Origin: Fuerstiella sp. | GTDB taxonomy: Bacteria > Planctomycetota > Planctomycetia > Planctomycetales > Planctomycetaceae | Assembly (NCBI GenBank): GCA_029245955.1 | Contig: JAQWOH010000015.1 | Span: 144,999-208,998, forward strand | Direction: 5' to 3' | Length of the DNA: 64,000 bases | In this document: positions 44,343 through 53,133 of the stretch, piece by piece | Layout: every line of letters begins with the position of its first letter | How positions within the stretch are numbered: position 1 is the first letter of the stretch | Translations under genes and position numbers: made by a program | The notes under the pieces: model-generated | What the model was told of the DNA's origin: nothing | The model's input: only the letters and a program-made list of their open reading frames with translations | Databases searched by the model: none

Positions 44343-46727
44343 CTATTGTACAAACTGAAATTCCGGCAGCATCACAAGCAGCCACAACAGGTCCTGTACA
44401 GACTCGGCACTGGGTGCCTCCCCCAGTATCGACTCAGCCAGACGCTGATCCTCGACAGAAGGTTCACGCATGATCGCTCGTCGAAACAGATCCCGAACAA
44501 ACGATTCTGGGTTATCGAACTGAGGCAGCAATTTCTGAGCAGACGTTGAAAGCATGTTGTCCAGCAGTTCTCCGTTAGCCAGATCGATTGCCTGTAATGT
44601 GGATAGTGATGCGGGACGCGTCGTCACAACCTGCTCGCGATTGGGGCGACCAAGCGACCGCATCAGCATATTGCTTTTCAATAGCGCTGCTCGCGCCCTG
44701 CGACGGACGGTGTTTGTCGTCGATGCTAACTCTGCCTTGATGGCGGCGGCACTGCCAGCAACCCACGTGTTCTGCTGATCAACCGGCACCGCAGCCTGCC
44801 ACGGCACAGTCTCAGTCTGCTGACTTTTGGGCACCTGGCGACTTGCCTGCCAGGTCTCGTCGGTCGCAATCCGGACATATTTATTGGCACCCTCCGTGAG
44901 TACGATTTCCGCATACAATCCGGCAAGATTGGGACCTGCCCCCGCATTCCGCCCCACGATCAGGATCTCGTTTGCACCATTCTTCAGATGACGTGACAGG
45001 TTCAGAACCTCGATACTGTTCCAGTCTTTGTCGCCACCGACCTTTTTTCCATTGACCCACGCGGTATACTCGTTGTCGCAGGTAATCACCATCACTGCCC
45101 CACGTGGCTTCTTAGCGAAGGTCAGCTGTTTTCGAAACGCAGCCCGCTCTCCCGCAGGCGCCGAGGCAGTGTTCGCATAGGTCCAGATCCACTGACCGCT
45201 CGCCGTAATATCAGAAGCATCATCACCGTAGTACAATTCTGCCGGCAACGTCGCGTCGATGGAGCTGGGTGATGTCGCAGCCAGTGACCACACACCATCC
45301 ATCAGCTGTTCGGCCGTCAGGTGTCGCGCCACAGGACCGCGAAAGGTGAACTCTCCGGACGTTGCAGAATCCTGAGCTGGCGCTGATCGCGACTGATAAG
45401 CCTGAGATGTCGCGATCAGCTGCAGCACTTTCTTCATGTCGTATTCCTGGTCAACCAGGTAATTGGCAAGGTAGTCCAGCAGGTCGGCATTCCAGGGTTC
45501 GGTATGCATGGCATCCACCGGATGGACAATGCCATGCCCCATCAGGCGGTGCCACAGGCGGTTAACGACTGTTCTTGAAAATCGGCCGTTCCGAGGTGAC
45601 GTCATCACAGCCGCCAGTTGCTGCAGTCGCACACGTTGTTCAGCCTGTGGATCAACGTCACCGATTTCCGGAAAAATCCATGCCGCTTTAGCAATGCGGC
45701 CGACCGGCTTGTCGCACCGATGAACCTGAAGTTCACGAGTCGAATAGATCGCTGCAAGTCCGTAGGCTTCGTCCAGTGTCCAGCGATCAATGAAACTGTC
45801 GTGGCATGACGCACACTTCATATTAATACCCAGAAAAACCTGCGCCACATTCTGAGCGAACTGAATTTCACGCACCTGACTGGCATTCACAGTGCCACGC
45901 CATTTAATTCCGCTGATGAATCCGTCCGACGCCGCTGTGGGAGCAATTAGCTCACGCACGAACTGGTCGTACGGCTTGTTCTTCACAAGGGCTTCATACA
46001 GCCAGGCTGTGATCTGCCGACGACCTCCGTCGATATATCCGGTACCCGCGTAGTCATTGCGCAGCAGGTCGTTCCAGAACGTTATCCAGTGTTCGGCATA
46101 GTCACGATCACGGCCCAGCAATGATTCAATCAACTGACGGCGACGGTCGCGGCGGGCATCGTTCAGAAAGTCCGTCTGTTCTTCCAGCGATGGAGGCAGA
46201 CCGATCAGATCCAGGTAGGCTCTGCGCAGAAAAACGTCGTTCTCGACGACTTCGGCCGTCACCCCGTTCCGACCACCGTAAAGGATACGGTCGATGGGAT
46301 TCTGACCGGAAAACGCAGCGGAAGGCAGCACGACGTCTCGCGGCAGCAACGGTGGCTCGTAACCGCTGGCGCTGAATCGAAATCCCGGCTCCCACGGAAC
46401 GCCAGCAGCGATCCACTGCTGCAATGTCTTAATCTCCCTGGCCGACAGTCGGTCGTATTCCTTCGGAGGCATCTGTTCTTCTGCATCGTGGGACTGGATC
46501 AGTTCCACAATTCGAGATTTGTCCGGCTGGCGGACTTTCGCGTAACCAGACCCCAGCAGCTGACGCTGTGTATTGAACGAAAATCCACCTTCGGATTCTT
46601 CGCCTGCATGACACTCGGCACAGTGTTTCTTCAGGACTGGAACGACGTCGTGAGCAAAATCGATTTCGTCTGCCTGTGTTGCTGAGACCGACAGCAGAAC
46701 GAGAATCAAGTGAGAGCATCGGAGCAT
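44343..46727 (-). CDS. Planctomycete cytochrome c/DUF1549/DUF1553 protein
   Basis: 794 residues from the ATG at 46727, which gives the signal peptide MLRCSHLILVLLSVSATQA; the frame is open to 46853. Domains in order: a PSCyt1 cytochrome module with CAECH (36-40) and LIQSHDAEEQMPPKE; DUF1549 (VFLRRAYLDLIGLPPS, YAEHWITFWNDLLRNDYAG, KCASCHDSFIDRWTLDEAYG); DUF1553 (FSRTVVNRLWHRLMGHGIVHP). Between the last block and the C-terminal FVRDLFRRAIMREPSVEDQR is an extra beta-sandwich (AFRKQLTFAKKPRGAVMVIT, YTAWVNGKKVGGDKDWN) like galactose-binding domains. This family is a planctomycete hallmark, probably periplasmic electron-transfer or catabolic proteins. No DUF1501 partner lies nearby. Confidence 0.88.
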   Translation of the reverse strand: MLRCSHLILVLLSVSATQADEIDFAHDVVPVLKKHCAECHAGEESEGGFSFNTQRQLLGSGYAKVRQPDKSRIVELIQSHDAEEQMPPKEYDRLSAREIKTLQQWIAAGVPWEPGFRFSASGYEPPLLPRDVVLPSAAFSGQNPIDRILYGGRNGVTAEVVENDVFLRRAYLDLIGLPPSLEEQTDFLNDARRDRRRQLIESLLGRDRDYAEHWITFWNDLLRNDYAGTGYIDGGRRQITAWLYEALVKNKPYDQFVRELIAPTAASDGFISGIKWRGTVNASQVREIQFAQNVAQVFLGINMKCASCHDSFIDRWTLDEAYGLAAIYSTRELQVHRCDKPVGRIAKAAWIFPEIGDVDPQAEQRVRLQQLAAVMTSPRNGRFSRTVVNRLWHRLMGHGIVHPVDAMHTEPWNADLLDYLANYLVDQEYDMKKVLQLIATSQAYQSRSAPAQDSATSGEFTFRGPVARHLTAEQLMDGVWSLAATSPSSIDATLPAELYYGDDASDITASGQWIWTYANTASAPAGERAAFRKQLTFAKKPRGAVMVITCDNEYTAWVNGKKVGGDKDWNSIEVLNLSRHLKNGANEILIVGRNAGAGPNLAGLYAEIVLTEGANKYVRIATDETWQASRQVPKSQQTETVPWQAAVPVDQQNTWVAGSAAAIKAELASTTNTVRRRARAALLKSNMLMRSLGRPNREQVVTTRPASLSTLQAIDLANGELLDNMLSTSAQKLLPQFDNPESFVRDLFRRAIMREPSVEDQRLAESILGEAPSAESVQDLLWLLVMLPEFQFVQ

Positions 46728-46891
46728 TGCAGAATATCCAGAAACATGCAGCGGTACCGAGGCAATTGTTGTGGCAAAGCGTTCGGCCGCAAGTCGTCTG
46801 TACAGGCAATAACAAATAATTGTTCGGTTCACGATGTGCGACGATCCGCTCACGCAGACCTGGTGGCTGACTCTGAGAGAAAACCGACCTG

Positions 46892-48532
46892 CTATCGTTG
46901 ATTTTTCTCACAGTCAGCGTCCATTGGTACGGCCCGACCGACGCTGTTGACCGGATGAGTAAACAGGTAACGCCACACGTCTTCGTGCATATAGGCCTTC
47001 GTGTTCTCATTCCTGTAAGCGCGACTGCCGGGCTGAACGGAACTGTGGGCTCGACGAGCATCGCCACCTACGTCGAAGTCTGTGATCAGGCGTCGCGTGT
47101 TCTTGAATGGTGATTTCGTGTTGTCCACGTTAACGACAGGCCCAAATCTGTGCATGCCCAGAAGCTCCCAGCTTCGGCAGTAGTGATCTCCGGTCCAGCC
47201 TCCGTCCAGCACATGTGAGAAACCAAAGTAGCGGTTTTCCGGGGTCGCCGAAGGCAGGCTCTGCCACGACTGAAGCTGATCACGCGGGCCGCAGAACGCC
47301 ACAACCCGACTGACCTTCTGGTGTTTGGCAAACCGAGCAGCCGTCGTCGATCCGTGTGAACTGCCTGAGATGATGATGTCTTCCCAGCGCAGACCTTTGT
47401 TGTCGCCCGTCAGAAACTGGCCCCAGTTGCCCGCCGGGTTTTCCGATTCCAGCCATTTCACAAACTGAAAAGACCGTTCCATCATGCCATCCGGTTCTGG
47501 AATCATGACATCGTCACTGAAATCCATACCGGTGGCCGCTTCCAGCCGGATGTTGCCGCGACAGTGTTCACCAACGGGAGCTTCACGGCAGCAAATGGAA
47601 AACCATCGATTTGCGTAGTGTGGCCGGAGAACGTGAATTCCATAGCTGTTAATGCGATCAAAGAGCTGTTCATTGTGCGACATCAACCAGATGACCAGCT
47701 TGCCGCGCGGCGTTACCCGCGTGTCCACGGCCGCATGCTGCAGGTCTGCGGGCTTTCCGTCTTTCGTATCGACCAGGAATCCGATTTCAGGGTGCGATTT
47801 TACTCGCGAATCAATTTCGCTGGCCCTTGCAGTCAGTTTGTAGTGTCGCGGTTTTGAATCGGCAGCAGCGTCGGGGGAGTGCGCACGCAGGGCCTGCTTC
47901 TGTACAGGAAGAAACTGTACGGCGTCGGCAATTACGTATTTCCCGTCGGTGCCATCGGTCGACACCCGCACCCAGCCATGCCTGCCGGATTCGAACCGAA
48001 AGTGCCCCAGCGACCGAAACAGACGATCGTGCTGCGGAATGTCCTGTTGATTGATACGGACTGTTTTTTCCCCGTCCGCATGATGAATGGTCACCGGCGT
48101 ATTTGTCGACCGGCGCACGTTATAGCAATGCGACAGGCGAACTTCATAAACCCCGGCCGCTGGCAGTTCAGGAGTGAACGTGACCGAACTGGCGCCCTTT
48201 CCCTGTTTCTGATCATGCAGATAACCAAGCCCGACGTATGGCGGCGTGTGTGTTGAATACTGCCACTTACCGACCAGTTCTGCTTCGGTTTCGTCAACGA
48301 CAATGCCGGGGAGCTGTGTCGTGTCCTTCACCACAAACGGAACCAGTTCCGGTTTGTCGACTTCACCGGGGTCGTGAGTGTTGGGCAGCGCCAAAGGGTG
48401 CGGCTTGAGTTTCGGCTTTGATTCTGATGCTTTCACTGCGACTGGGACGAATATGACGACAACGCCAAATGCAATCAGCAGTGGCTGCAGCAATGTTACC
48501 CGATACAACTGAGCAATGGACCGTTTACTCAC
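46892..48532 (-). CDS. Exported protein: golvesin-like carbohydrate-binding domain plus alpha/beta hydrolase-like domain
   Basis: About 546 residues from an in-frame GTG at 48532, which places a hydrophobic signal (LLQPLLIAFGVVVIFVPVAVKA) near the N-terminus; the frame is open to 48625. Residues ~75-210 form a golvesin/xanthan-lyase-type beta domain: IVVDETEAELVGKWQYSTHT, LGYLHDQKQGKGASSVTF, GVYEVRLSHCYNVRRSTNTP and KYVIADAVQFLP. The C-terminal ~250 residues contain IIISGSSHGSTTAARFAKHQ, a G-x-S-x-G-like elbow, then VVAFCGPRDQLQSW and a C-terminal domain with ENTKAYMHEDVWRYLF. This resembles the BPSS1187-like hydrolases. Catalytic residues beyond the Ser elbow are not certain. It probably acts on surface polysaccharides. 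Confidence 0.75.
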   Translation of the reverse strand: MSKRSIAQLYRVTLLQPLLIAFGVVVIFVPVAVKASESKPKLKPHPLALPNTHDPGEVDKPELVPFVVKDTTQLPGIVVDETEAELVGKWQYSTHTPPYVGLGYLHDQKQGKGASSVTFTPELPAAGVYEVRLSHCYNVRRSTNTPVTIHHADGEKTVRINQQDIPQHDRLFRSLGHFRFESGRHGWVRVSTDGTDGKYVIADAVQFLPVQKQALRAHSPDAAADSKPRHYKLTARASEIDSRVKSHPEIGFLVDTKDGKPADLQHAAVDTRVTPRGKLVIWLMSHNEQLFDRINSYGIHVLRPHYANRWFSICCREAPVGEHCRGNIRLEAATGMDFSDDVMIPEPDGMMERSFQFVKWLESENPAGNWGQFLTGDNKGLRWEDIIISGSSHGSTTAARFAKHQKVSRVVAFCGPRDQLQSWQSLPSATPENRYFGFSHVLDGGWTGDHYCRSWELLGMHRFGPVVNVDNTKSPFKNTRRLITDFDVGGDARRAHSSVQPGSRAYRNENTKAYMHEDVWRYLFTHPVNSVGRAVPMDADCEKNQR

Positions 48533-48725
48533 GACGATTCTTTCTGTCTGGCTGCATGAGTCGCAGGGTTTTTTATCTGCTTCTGTTCTGTAATGAATGG
48601 TGACCAGCTCCATAAACACTCGCAAGTCAATAGAAATTATTGCCTGATTGCAGAGCTGTCTATCGCGCTGCTTCTGAGAAAAATTGTTCCAGGTACCTCT
48701 TCACATTCAGCCTTCGCCTTGTCTT

Positions 48726-49244
48726 TTACTGCTCATGTATCGAGCCTTTCACAAAGGCAGGGCGTTCCGGCCCCCAGGCACGGTCGTAGCGACCGTGCAT
48801 CCGGATGATGCCCGAACAGGAGTTTGGATTGCGTCCATCAACAGAATATTTGCTGGTCAGGTGGACGATCGTCGTTAAAGCATCGCGCGGGAACGCTGAC
48901 CACTCGAGGCTCTTTTTTCTTAAGAGCATCCGCAGATAGTTGTGCATTCGTCCCTCCTGAACGAGCTGAGTTTGAGCAGAGTTCCAGAGATCGTCGTAAG
49001 TGGCGGCAGCTTTAAACTCGTATGTTTCGTAATGATACTGACGTGGATCGAACGAATGAGCAACCAGTGTTCGCTGAGCCCATTCCGGCAGGGACGCGTA
49101 TCTGTCGTAGTTGTGTTGCTGCCAGCACATGTTGTATCCGAGTTCACGGCATGTGATGAGCAGGTCCAGAAATGCTGAGTATTGCGGGCTCATTCCCTGC
49201 CAGCCATCACGAGCTGCTCGAAAGGTTTCTGCCTTTACGAGCAT
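48726..49244 (-). pseudogene. Truncated class II DNA photolyase remnant (C-terminal half)
   Basis: The minus-strand frame reads DGWQGMSPQYS, then AFLDLLITCRELGYNMCWQQ, SLPEWAQRTLVAHSFDPRQY, and TYDDLWNSAQTQLVQEGRMH, NYLRMLLRKKSLEWSAFPRD, YSVDGRNPNSCSGIIRMHGR, YDRAWGPERPAFVKG. This order matches the FAD-binding domain of class II cyclobutane pyrimidine dimer photolyases (DDLWN-x-AQ-x-Q, GK/R-MH-x-Y-x-RM, DGR-(D/N)PN-x-(Y/C)-x-G-I, DRAWG-ER). The whole N-terminal half is missing, there is an internal deletion after SPQYS, and the usual IRYMS end is replaced by SIHEQ. It is not functional. The 5' break coincides with the DUF1295 relic. Confidence 0.8.
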
Positions 49245-49245
49245 A

Positions 49246-49792
49246 TATGTTGTCTTCCGGTTGCAGGGCGCCGTGATGTGGACCGTCTCGCTCCCGCAGC
49301 ATACCGGAATTACCCTCGCGGAATCCGGCCGGACGCCATTGCATGGAGCTGGCATCGTTCTGTGGACGGTCAGCATTCTATTCGAAGCGATCGGCGATCT
49401 TCAGCTGGGGCGGTTTAAGACGGTTACAGAGAATCATGAAAAAGTCATGATCATGAACAAGGGACTATGGTGTTACGCTCGTCACCCGAACTACTTTGGA
49501 GACTTTCTGGTGTGTGGGGCCTGTATGTGATCGCTCACGTGGTGGGCTTCGGACCTTCAGTGGTTCATTGACCATGTTTGTCTTCCTGTTTCGAATCTTT
49601 GAGGTCACGCTGCTGGAAAAGTCACTGCATGAAACACACCCCGATTATGCCGAATATACTTATGCCGAATATACTCGAGCGACCAGTTCATTCCCGCCAT
49701 GGCTTCCGAAACACAGTGCCGACCCGGAACTACAGCGCAAACTACCTCAATCCTGCGAGAACTGGCTTACCGTTGCTGGACAGGATCTGTGA
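49246..49792 (+). pseudogene. Truncated DUF1295 (steroid 5-alpha-reductase-like) membrane protein remnant
   Basis: Coding-like text starts YVVFRLQGAVMWTVSLPQHT and continues ILFEAIGDLQLGRFK and GLWCYARHPNYFGDF. It then shifts frame (VWGLYVIAHVVGFGPS) and shifts again (MFVFLFRIFEVTLLEKSLHE, SFPPWLPK). The R-HPNYFG(D/E) and LLEK-x-L motifs are the DUF1295 landmarks. The 5' part with the first helices is missing, at least two frameshifts occur, and a 15-base tandem duplication (49646-49675) repeats YAEYT. In several bacteria DUF1295 and photolyase genes lie in one cluster, so both relics here may come from one lost locus. Confidence 0.75.
49646..49675 (+). repeat. 15-bp tandem duplication in the DUF1295 relic
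   Basis: TATGCCGAATATACT occurs twice in direct succession (49646-49660 and 49661-49675), encoding YAEYTYAEYT where intact relatives have one copy. Confidence 0.9.
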
Positions 49793-50716
49793 ATTTGTCA
49801 GCGCATTTCCAAAGCGTTCAAAGTCCTTGAACCTCCAGACGACCCGTTTCTGCCGATCCACTTCGATCAGCTGAGGGTTCTCCGGGCCGGCGTGACAGTT
49901 GCCGATCAGAATGTTTCCGCCCGGCAGGACCTGAAGTGACGTGACCCACGCCAGTTGAATGTCGGGCAGGTCGTTTTGATGAATGCTCCAGATATCCTGA
50001 CCAGCGGGTGTGACTTCAATAATACCGTGGCCGTTGCCAGTGCTGATCAGCGTATTTCCGTTCTTCAGTCGTATGGCGCAAAAGCACTGATTTCCGAAGG
50101 CTTCTACTCCGTGACCATTGGCCCGTTCGCGGCCAAACAGTGGTACGCGGTACTCCCAGACCACCTTCCCTGTCGGATTATATTCGCGGACCACACCGTC
50201 ACCTTCGTGACAGGCCAGATAGTTTCCGGTAGATAGCTTACGAACCAGGCGAGTGTCACGGTGCGGGTGTGGGTTTTCTACTTTCAACGGAATCCAGGCG
50301 GCAATGTTGCCGTCAGCGTCCACCTCCAGAATCCGTGACCGACCGGACTCAACCACCATCGTGTTGCTATTATCCAAGCGTTGAAATGCATGAATTTCGA
50401 TGCGGCGTCCCTGATTGCCGTCTGCCGTCTTTGCCTCGTATTCCCATACGACATCATCCGTCTTTGGATTCACTTCCAGCACATGAGTCCACGTGTCCTG
50501 GAACAGAACGTTACCGTTGGGCAGCACATGCAGATCATGCAGCGGCCCGATCTTCCGTTCCCATTCGATTTTGCCGTCTTCGCCAATGACCGCAATTCGT
50601 TGTTTAGATGAATCTGCGGCGATAAAACGCCGAGTCTGCGTGTCTGCTGCCATCGCCGAACTGAACGTCGCTGTCAGTGACAAAGCGGTCAGAAGAACAA
50701 GAAGAGAAATTCGCAT
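49742..50716 (-). CDS. Exported beta-propeller protein (PQQ/arylsulfotransferase-like repeats)
   Basis: 324 residues from the ATG at 50716, giving the signal peptide MRISLLVLLTALSLTATFSSAMA; the frame is open to 50806. The mature protein repeats blade motifs of the type G-(K/N)-(I/V)-x-W-(E/K)-x: DGKIEWERKIGPLHDLHVLP, VLFQDTWTHVLEV, DDVVWEYEAK, GKVVWEYRVP and GQDIWSIHQNDLP. Blades alternate with conserved L-P-N-G-N-(V/T)-L segments, as in arylsulfotransferase-like propellers (for example LPGGNILIGNCHAGPENPQL). The catalytic histidine of true arylsulfotransferases was not identified. The last 51 bases overlap the dead DUF1295 relic on the other strand. Confidence 0.78.
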   Translation of the reverse strand: MRISLLVLLTALSLTATFSSAMAADTQTRRFIAADSSKQRIAVIGEDGKIEWERKIGPLHDLHVLPNGNVLFQDTWTHVLEVNPKTDDVVWEYEAKTADGNQGRRIEIHAFQRLDNSNTMVVESGRSRILEVDADGNIAAWIPLKVENPHPHRDTRLVRKLSTGNYLACHEGDGVVREYNPTGKVVWEYRVPLFGRERANGHGVEAFGNQCFCAIRLKNGNTLISTGNGHGIIEVTPAGQDIWSIHQNDLPDIQLAWVTSLQVLPGGNILIGNCHAGPENPQLIEVDRQKRVVWRFKDFERFGNALTNSQILSSNGKPVLAGLR

Positions 50717-50856
50717 TATTTGCTTCTTATGCTGGTGAAACGTGGAACACATTGTCCGTTCAAACTTTGCCCCGTTATTCTTGCAGGTCACAAGTCGTTT
50801 AGGCAACCATTGCGGAACCCGGGACTGAAAGAGGGTGGCGGTATGGGGCTGCCCGT

Positions 50857-52656
50857 TTAGTGCCGCGACAGCATTGGGGCCAGCCAGAGCCCCCAGTCGG
50901 CACCGGGACCGTCGTTCGTTGGGTGAGTCAGCAGGTCCAGTTGCCGGACGTCATTAAGCTTCACCTCGAACTCGACGATGTCGTCCGACATAACAGTTCT
51001 GGATTTCCACAACGTCCTGCCGTCGCCCCGGACTTCAAACTGCACAGACCCGCGATGCCCTGACGCGAGACCGGCTTTGCCGGTCAGTAACTTCCATTTT
51101 CCGCCAAGCTGATACATGTGGCGGGCAGGGGAGTGGGCGTAGATTCCCGTTTCGTAAATCTGTCCACCGGATTCCAGCAGCATTGTGTTATCCGGAACGA
51201 GATTGAACGCAGGACGGGCCCAACCCACTGTGGCCGCTGTGGTCTTGAATTCTGTCAGGCCGATTATATTTGAATCGCCATCGAATTCTGCCGGATCCTG
51301 CGTCGGGATGGATGGCTGTGTCAGTCGCATGGCTATCGCCGCAGCCTTCGCCAGTTTGATGTCGGCCACCAGCGAGAATGCTTTGTCACGATCGCCGTTG
51401 ACAAGGGCGGCCACGATCGGCGCCAACTGCTGGCGCACATGAATTGTAGACAGATCAGGAGTTCCGTCGTCTGCAACATCGTAGGAGTATCGATATTTCG
51501 TACGCGCCATCTGGCCGCCAGCCGAACCATTTGCGTGTAGCGGAAAAAGACGTAACTGGCCACGTTTCCCGGCAGCCAGAGCGTTCGATCTTAGAGTGAA
51601 ATGACCGTCAGCTGCCGGAACGGCCGTTGCCGTTGTCGCGTTGTAGTCGCTCCCTCCAGCGGGATCGAAATAGGCAATCATCGCATAAACAGGGGGATCA
51701 CCGTTGACGACACCGGAAACCTGAATCGCTTTATCGTCTGCCGTGATCGACAGTTCTTCAATCGATGCGTTGGCGGTCTGCCGCATGCCCCTGACAGAGC
51801 CCGAAAACTGCGGGTGCGATGCCAGACGCAGGCCGTGAGCAAGCGTCAGAAAACTGCCCCGGCCGTCACCACGAAGCTCATCGCCGTATGTTCGGTTGCC
51901 TGATCCCATCAGGGCGGTCCCTCTGGCGGCTTCGTCCGGTCGGGCCTTGCAGTGAGGCAGTCCGAGGGCGTGGCCCAGTTCGTGTGCGATCCCGCCGATG
52001 AAGATGGAATTGTGTTTACCGAGAGAAATACGGCCGTATTGACCATCTCGGATCATCGGTTTCGTACGGCCCAGATTGCGGGTGTCAAGTTCCGGTGAAT
52101 CGAGCTGCCATGCGGTGCCGCTGCGAAAGGAACCACCCGCGTAATAGGGAGACTTATGAGTAAAACGAAGTTGTTCTTCATCCCACGTAGCAAGGTTGCA
52201 CAGAATCACTATTGTCTCACGATCCGCTTCAATTCCTGCCGCATGCAGCGCCGCCAAACATTCTTTTCGAATCTCAGTGCCGGACTGTACAGAATAGTGG
52301 CTGGCCATGTGATGCCCGCGGACGGCGTGCAGGACCAACTGTTGTTTGCCGTCATACTGCAGGTTGAATGTGCGAGCTCCCAAACCGAGTCGTTCCAGTT
52401 CGCGCAGGTAGAAGTCCTGGATGTGCCTCATGATACGTGTCAGTCGAGACTTGTAGTCTCTCGGAAAGTTTCTGTCGGAAGGCGTCCAGCAGACCAGGTG
52501 CAGCAATCGCTCATCGGTTTCCGGTTCCGCCGCATGCCAGGTGTCGAGAATTCTTCGAGCGGCCGCGGCCTGAGCCCGGTCATCGGCGGATGCAGGCGGC
52601 GGAACACATGCCGCAGCGCCGGCGAAAAACGACAGCAACGTTAAAACGTATCTCAC
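50857..52656 (-). CDS. Exported metzincin-like metalloprotease with NPCBM-type carbohydrate-binding domain
   Basis: 599 residues from a GTG at 52656, preceded by GGAG at the usual distance; the frame is open to 53034, but that adds 126 unlikely residues. A signal sequence (VRYVLTLLSFFAGAAA) is followed by a protease domain with HELGHALGLPH (residues 225-235, HExxHxxGxxH zinc site) and a downstream Met-turn-like TALMGSGN. The last ~135 residues, beginning IGLTEFKTTAATVGWARPAF, with GIYAHSPARHMYQLGGK and a WGLWLAPML end, match the NPCBM module that binds carbohydrates. The middle region looks like an immunoglobulin-type domain. Likely a secreted protease targeting glycoproteins or surface polymers. 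Confidence 0.83.
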   Translation of the reverse strand: MRYVLTLLSFFAGAAACVPPPASADDRAQAAAARRILDTWHAAEPETDERLLHLVCWTPSDRNFPRDYKSRLTRIMRHIQDFYLRELERLGLGARTFNLQYDGKQQLVLHAVRGHHMASHYSVQSGTEIRKECLAALHAAGIEADRETIVILCNLATWDEEQLRFTHKSPYYAGGSFRSGTAWQLDSPELDTRNLGRTKPMIRDGQYGRISLGKHNSIFIGGIAHELGHALGLPHCKARPDEAARGTALMGSGNRTYGDELRGDGRGSFLTLAHGLRLASHPQFSGSVRGMRQTANASIEELSITADDKAIQVSGVVNGDPPVYAMIAYFDPAGGSDYNATTATAVPAADGHFTLRSNALAAGKRGQLRLFPLHANGSAGGQMARTKYRYSYDVADDGTPDLSTIHVRQQLAPIVAALVNGDRDKAFSLVADIKLAKAAAIAMRLTQPSIPTQDPAEFDGDSNIIGLTEFKTTAATVGWARPAFNLVPDNTMLLESGGQIYETGIYAHSPARHMYQLGGKWKLLTGKAGLASGHRGSVQFEVRGDGRTLWKSRTVMSDDIVEFEVKLNDVRQLDLLTHPTNDGPGADWGLWLAPMLSRH

Positions 52657-53133
52657 AATGTAAACTCCGGAATAATGCAGTTGCTGCTGAAGGTCTGGTG
52701 GAATCCATTGCTTCAGCGCCGCGGGATCAGATTTGAACAACCGACTTATGCAGGTACGATCATGCCAATAAACTCTACACAGGCCGCCCAAAGTTGTCAG
52801 CCAGGCTGGTTGCCACGCCGGTTTCTGCCGCGATTCGCCCCTTTTTTCCCGAACGCTCGAATTCCGGATCGAACGTTGACATACTTTCGCTGTGGAACAG
52901 GATGGAGTTGGACCCATCACGGCGGTGAGTCGCGACAGTGCACACTGACGACAGTGCAGACCTGCGTCGCCGGCCTCCGCGACCGGGGTTCCTCGTGTTC
53001 TTCCTGAGGCGTAATTTCGAATAGGGCAGGGCATTCCTGTTCATGTTTTTACGTCACGTGGGTCGGCGAAAAGCGGAAATTGGCCTGACTCGTTGGAAGT
53101 CAGTTTACTGTTGTCTTTGTGAGGAGAGTTGAA
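52657..53133. other. Intergenic region between divergent metalloprotease and aldehyde dehydrogenase genes
   Basis: About 480 bases. The minus-strand frame continuing from the protease gene is a non-native extension. No other gene, repeat or RNA was recognised. It should carry the two divergent promoters. Confidence 0.45.
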
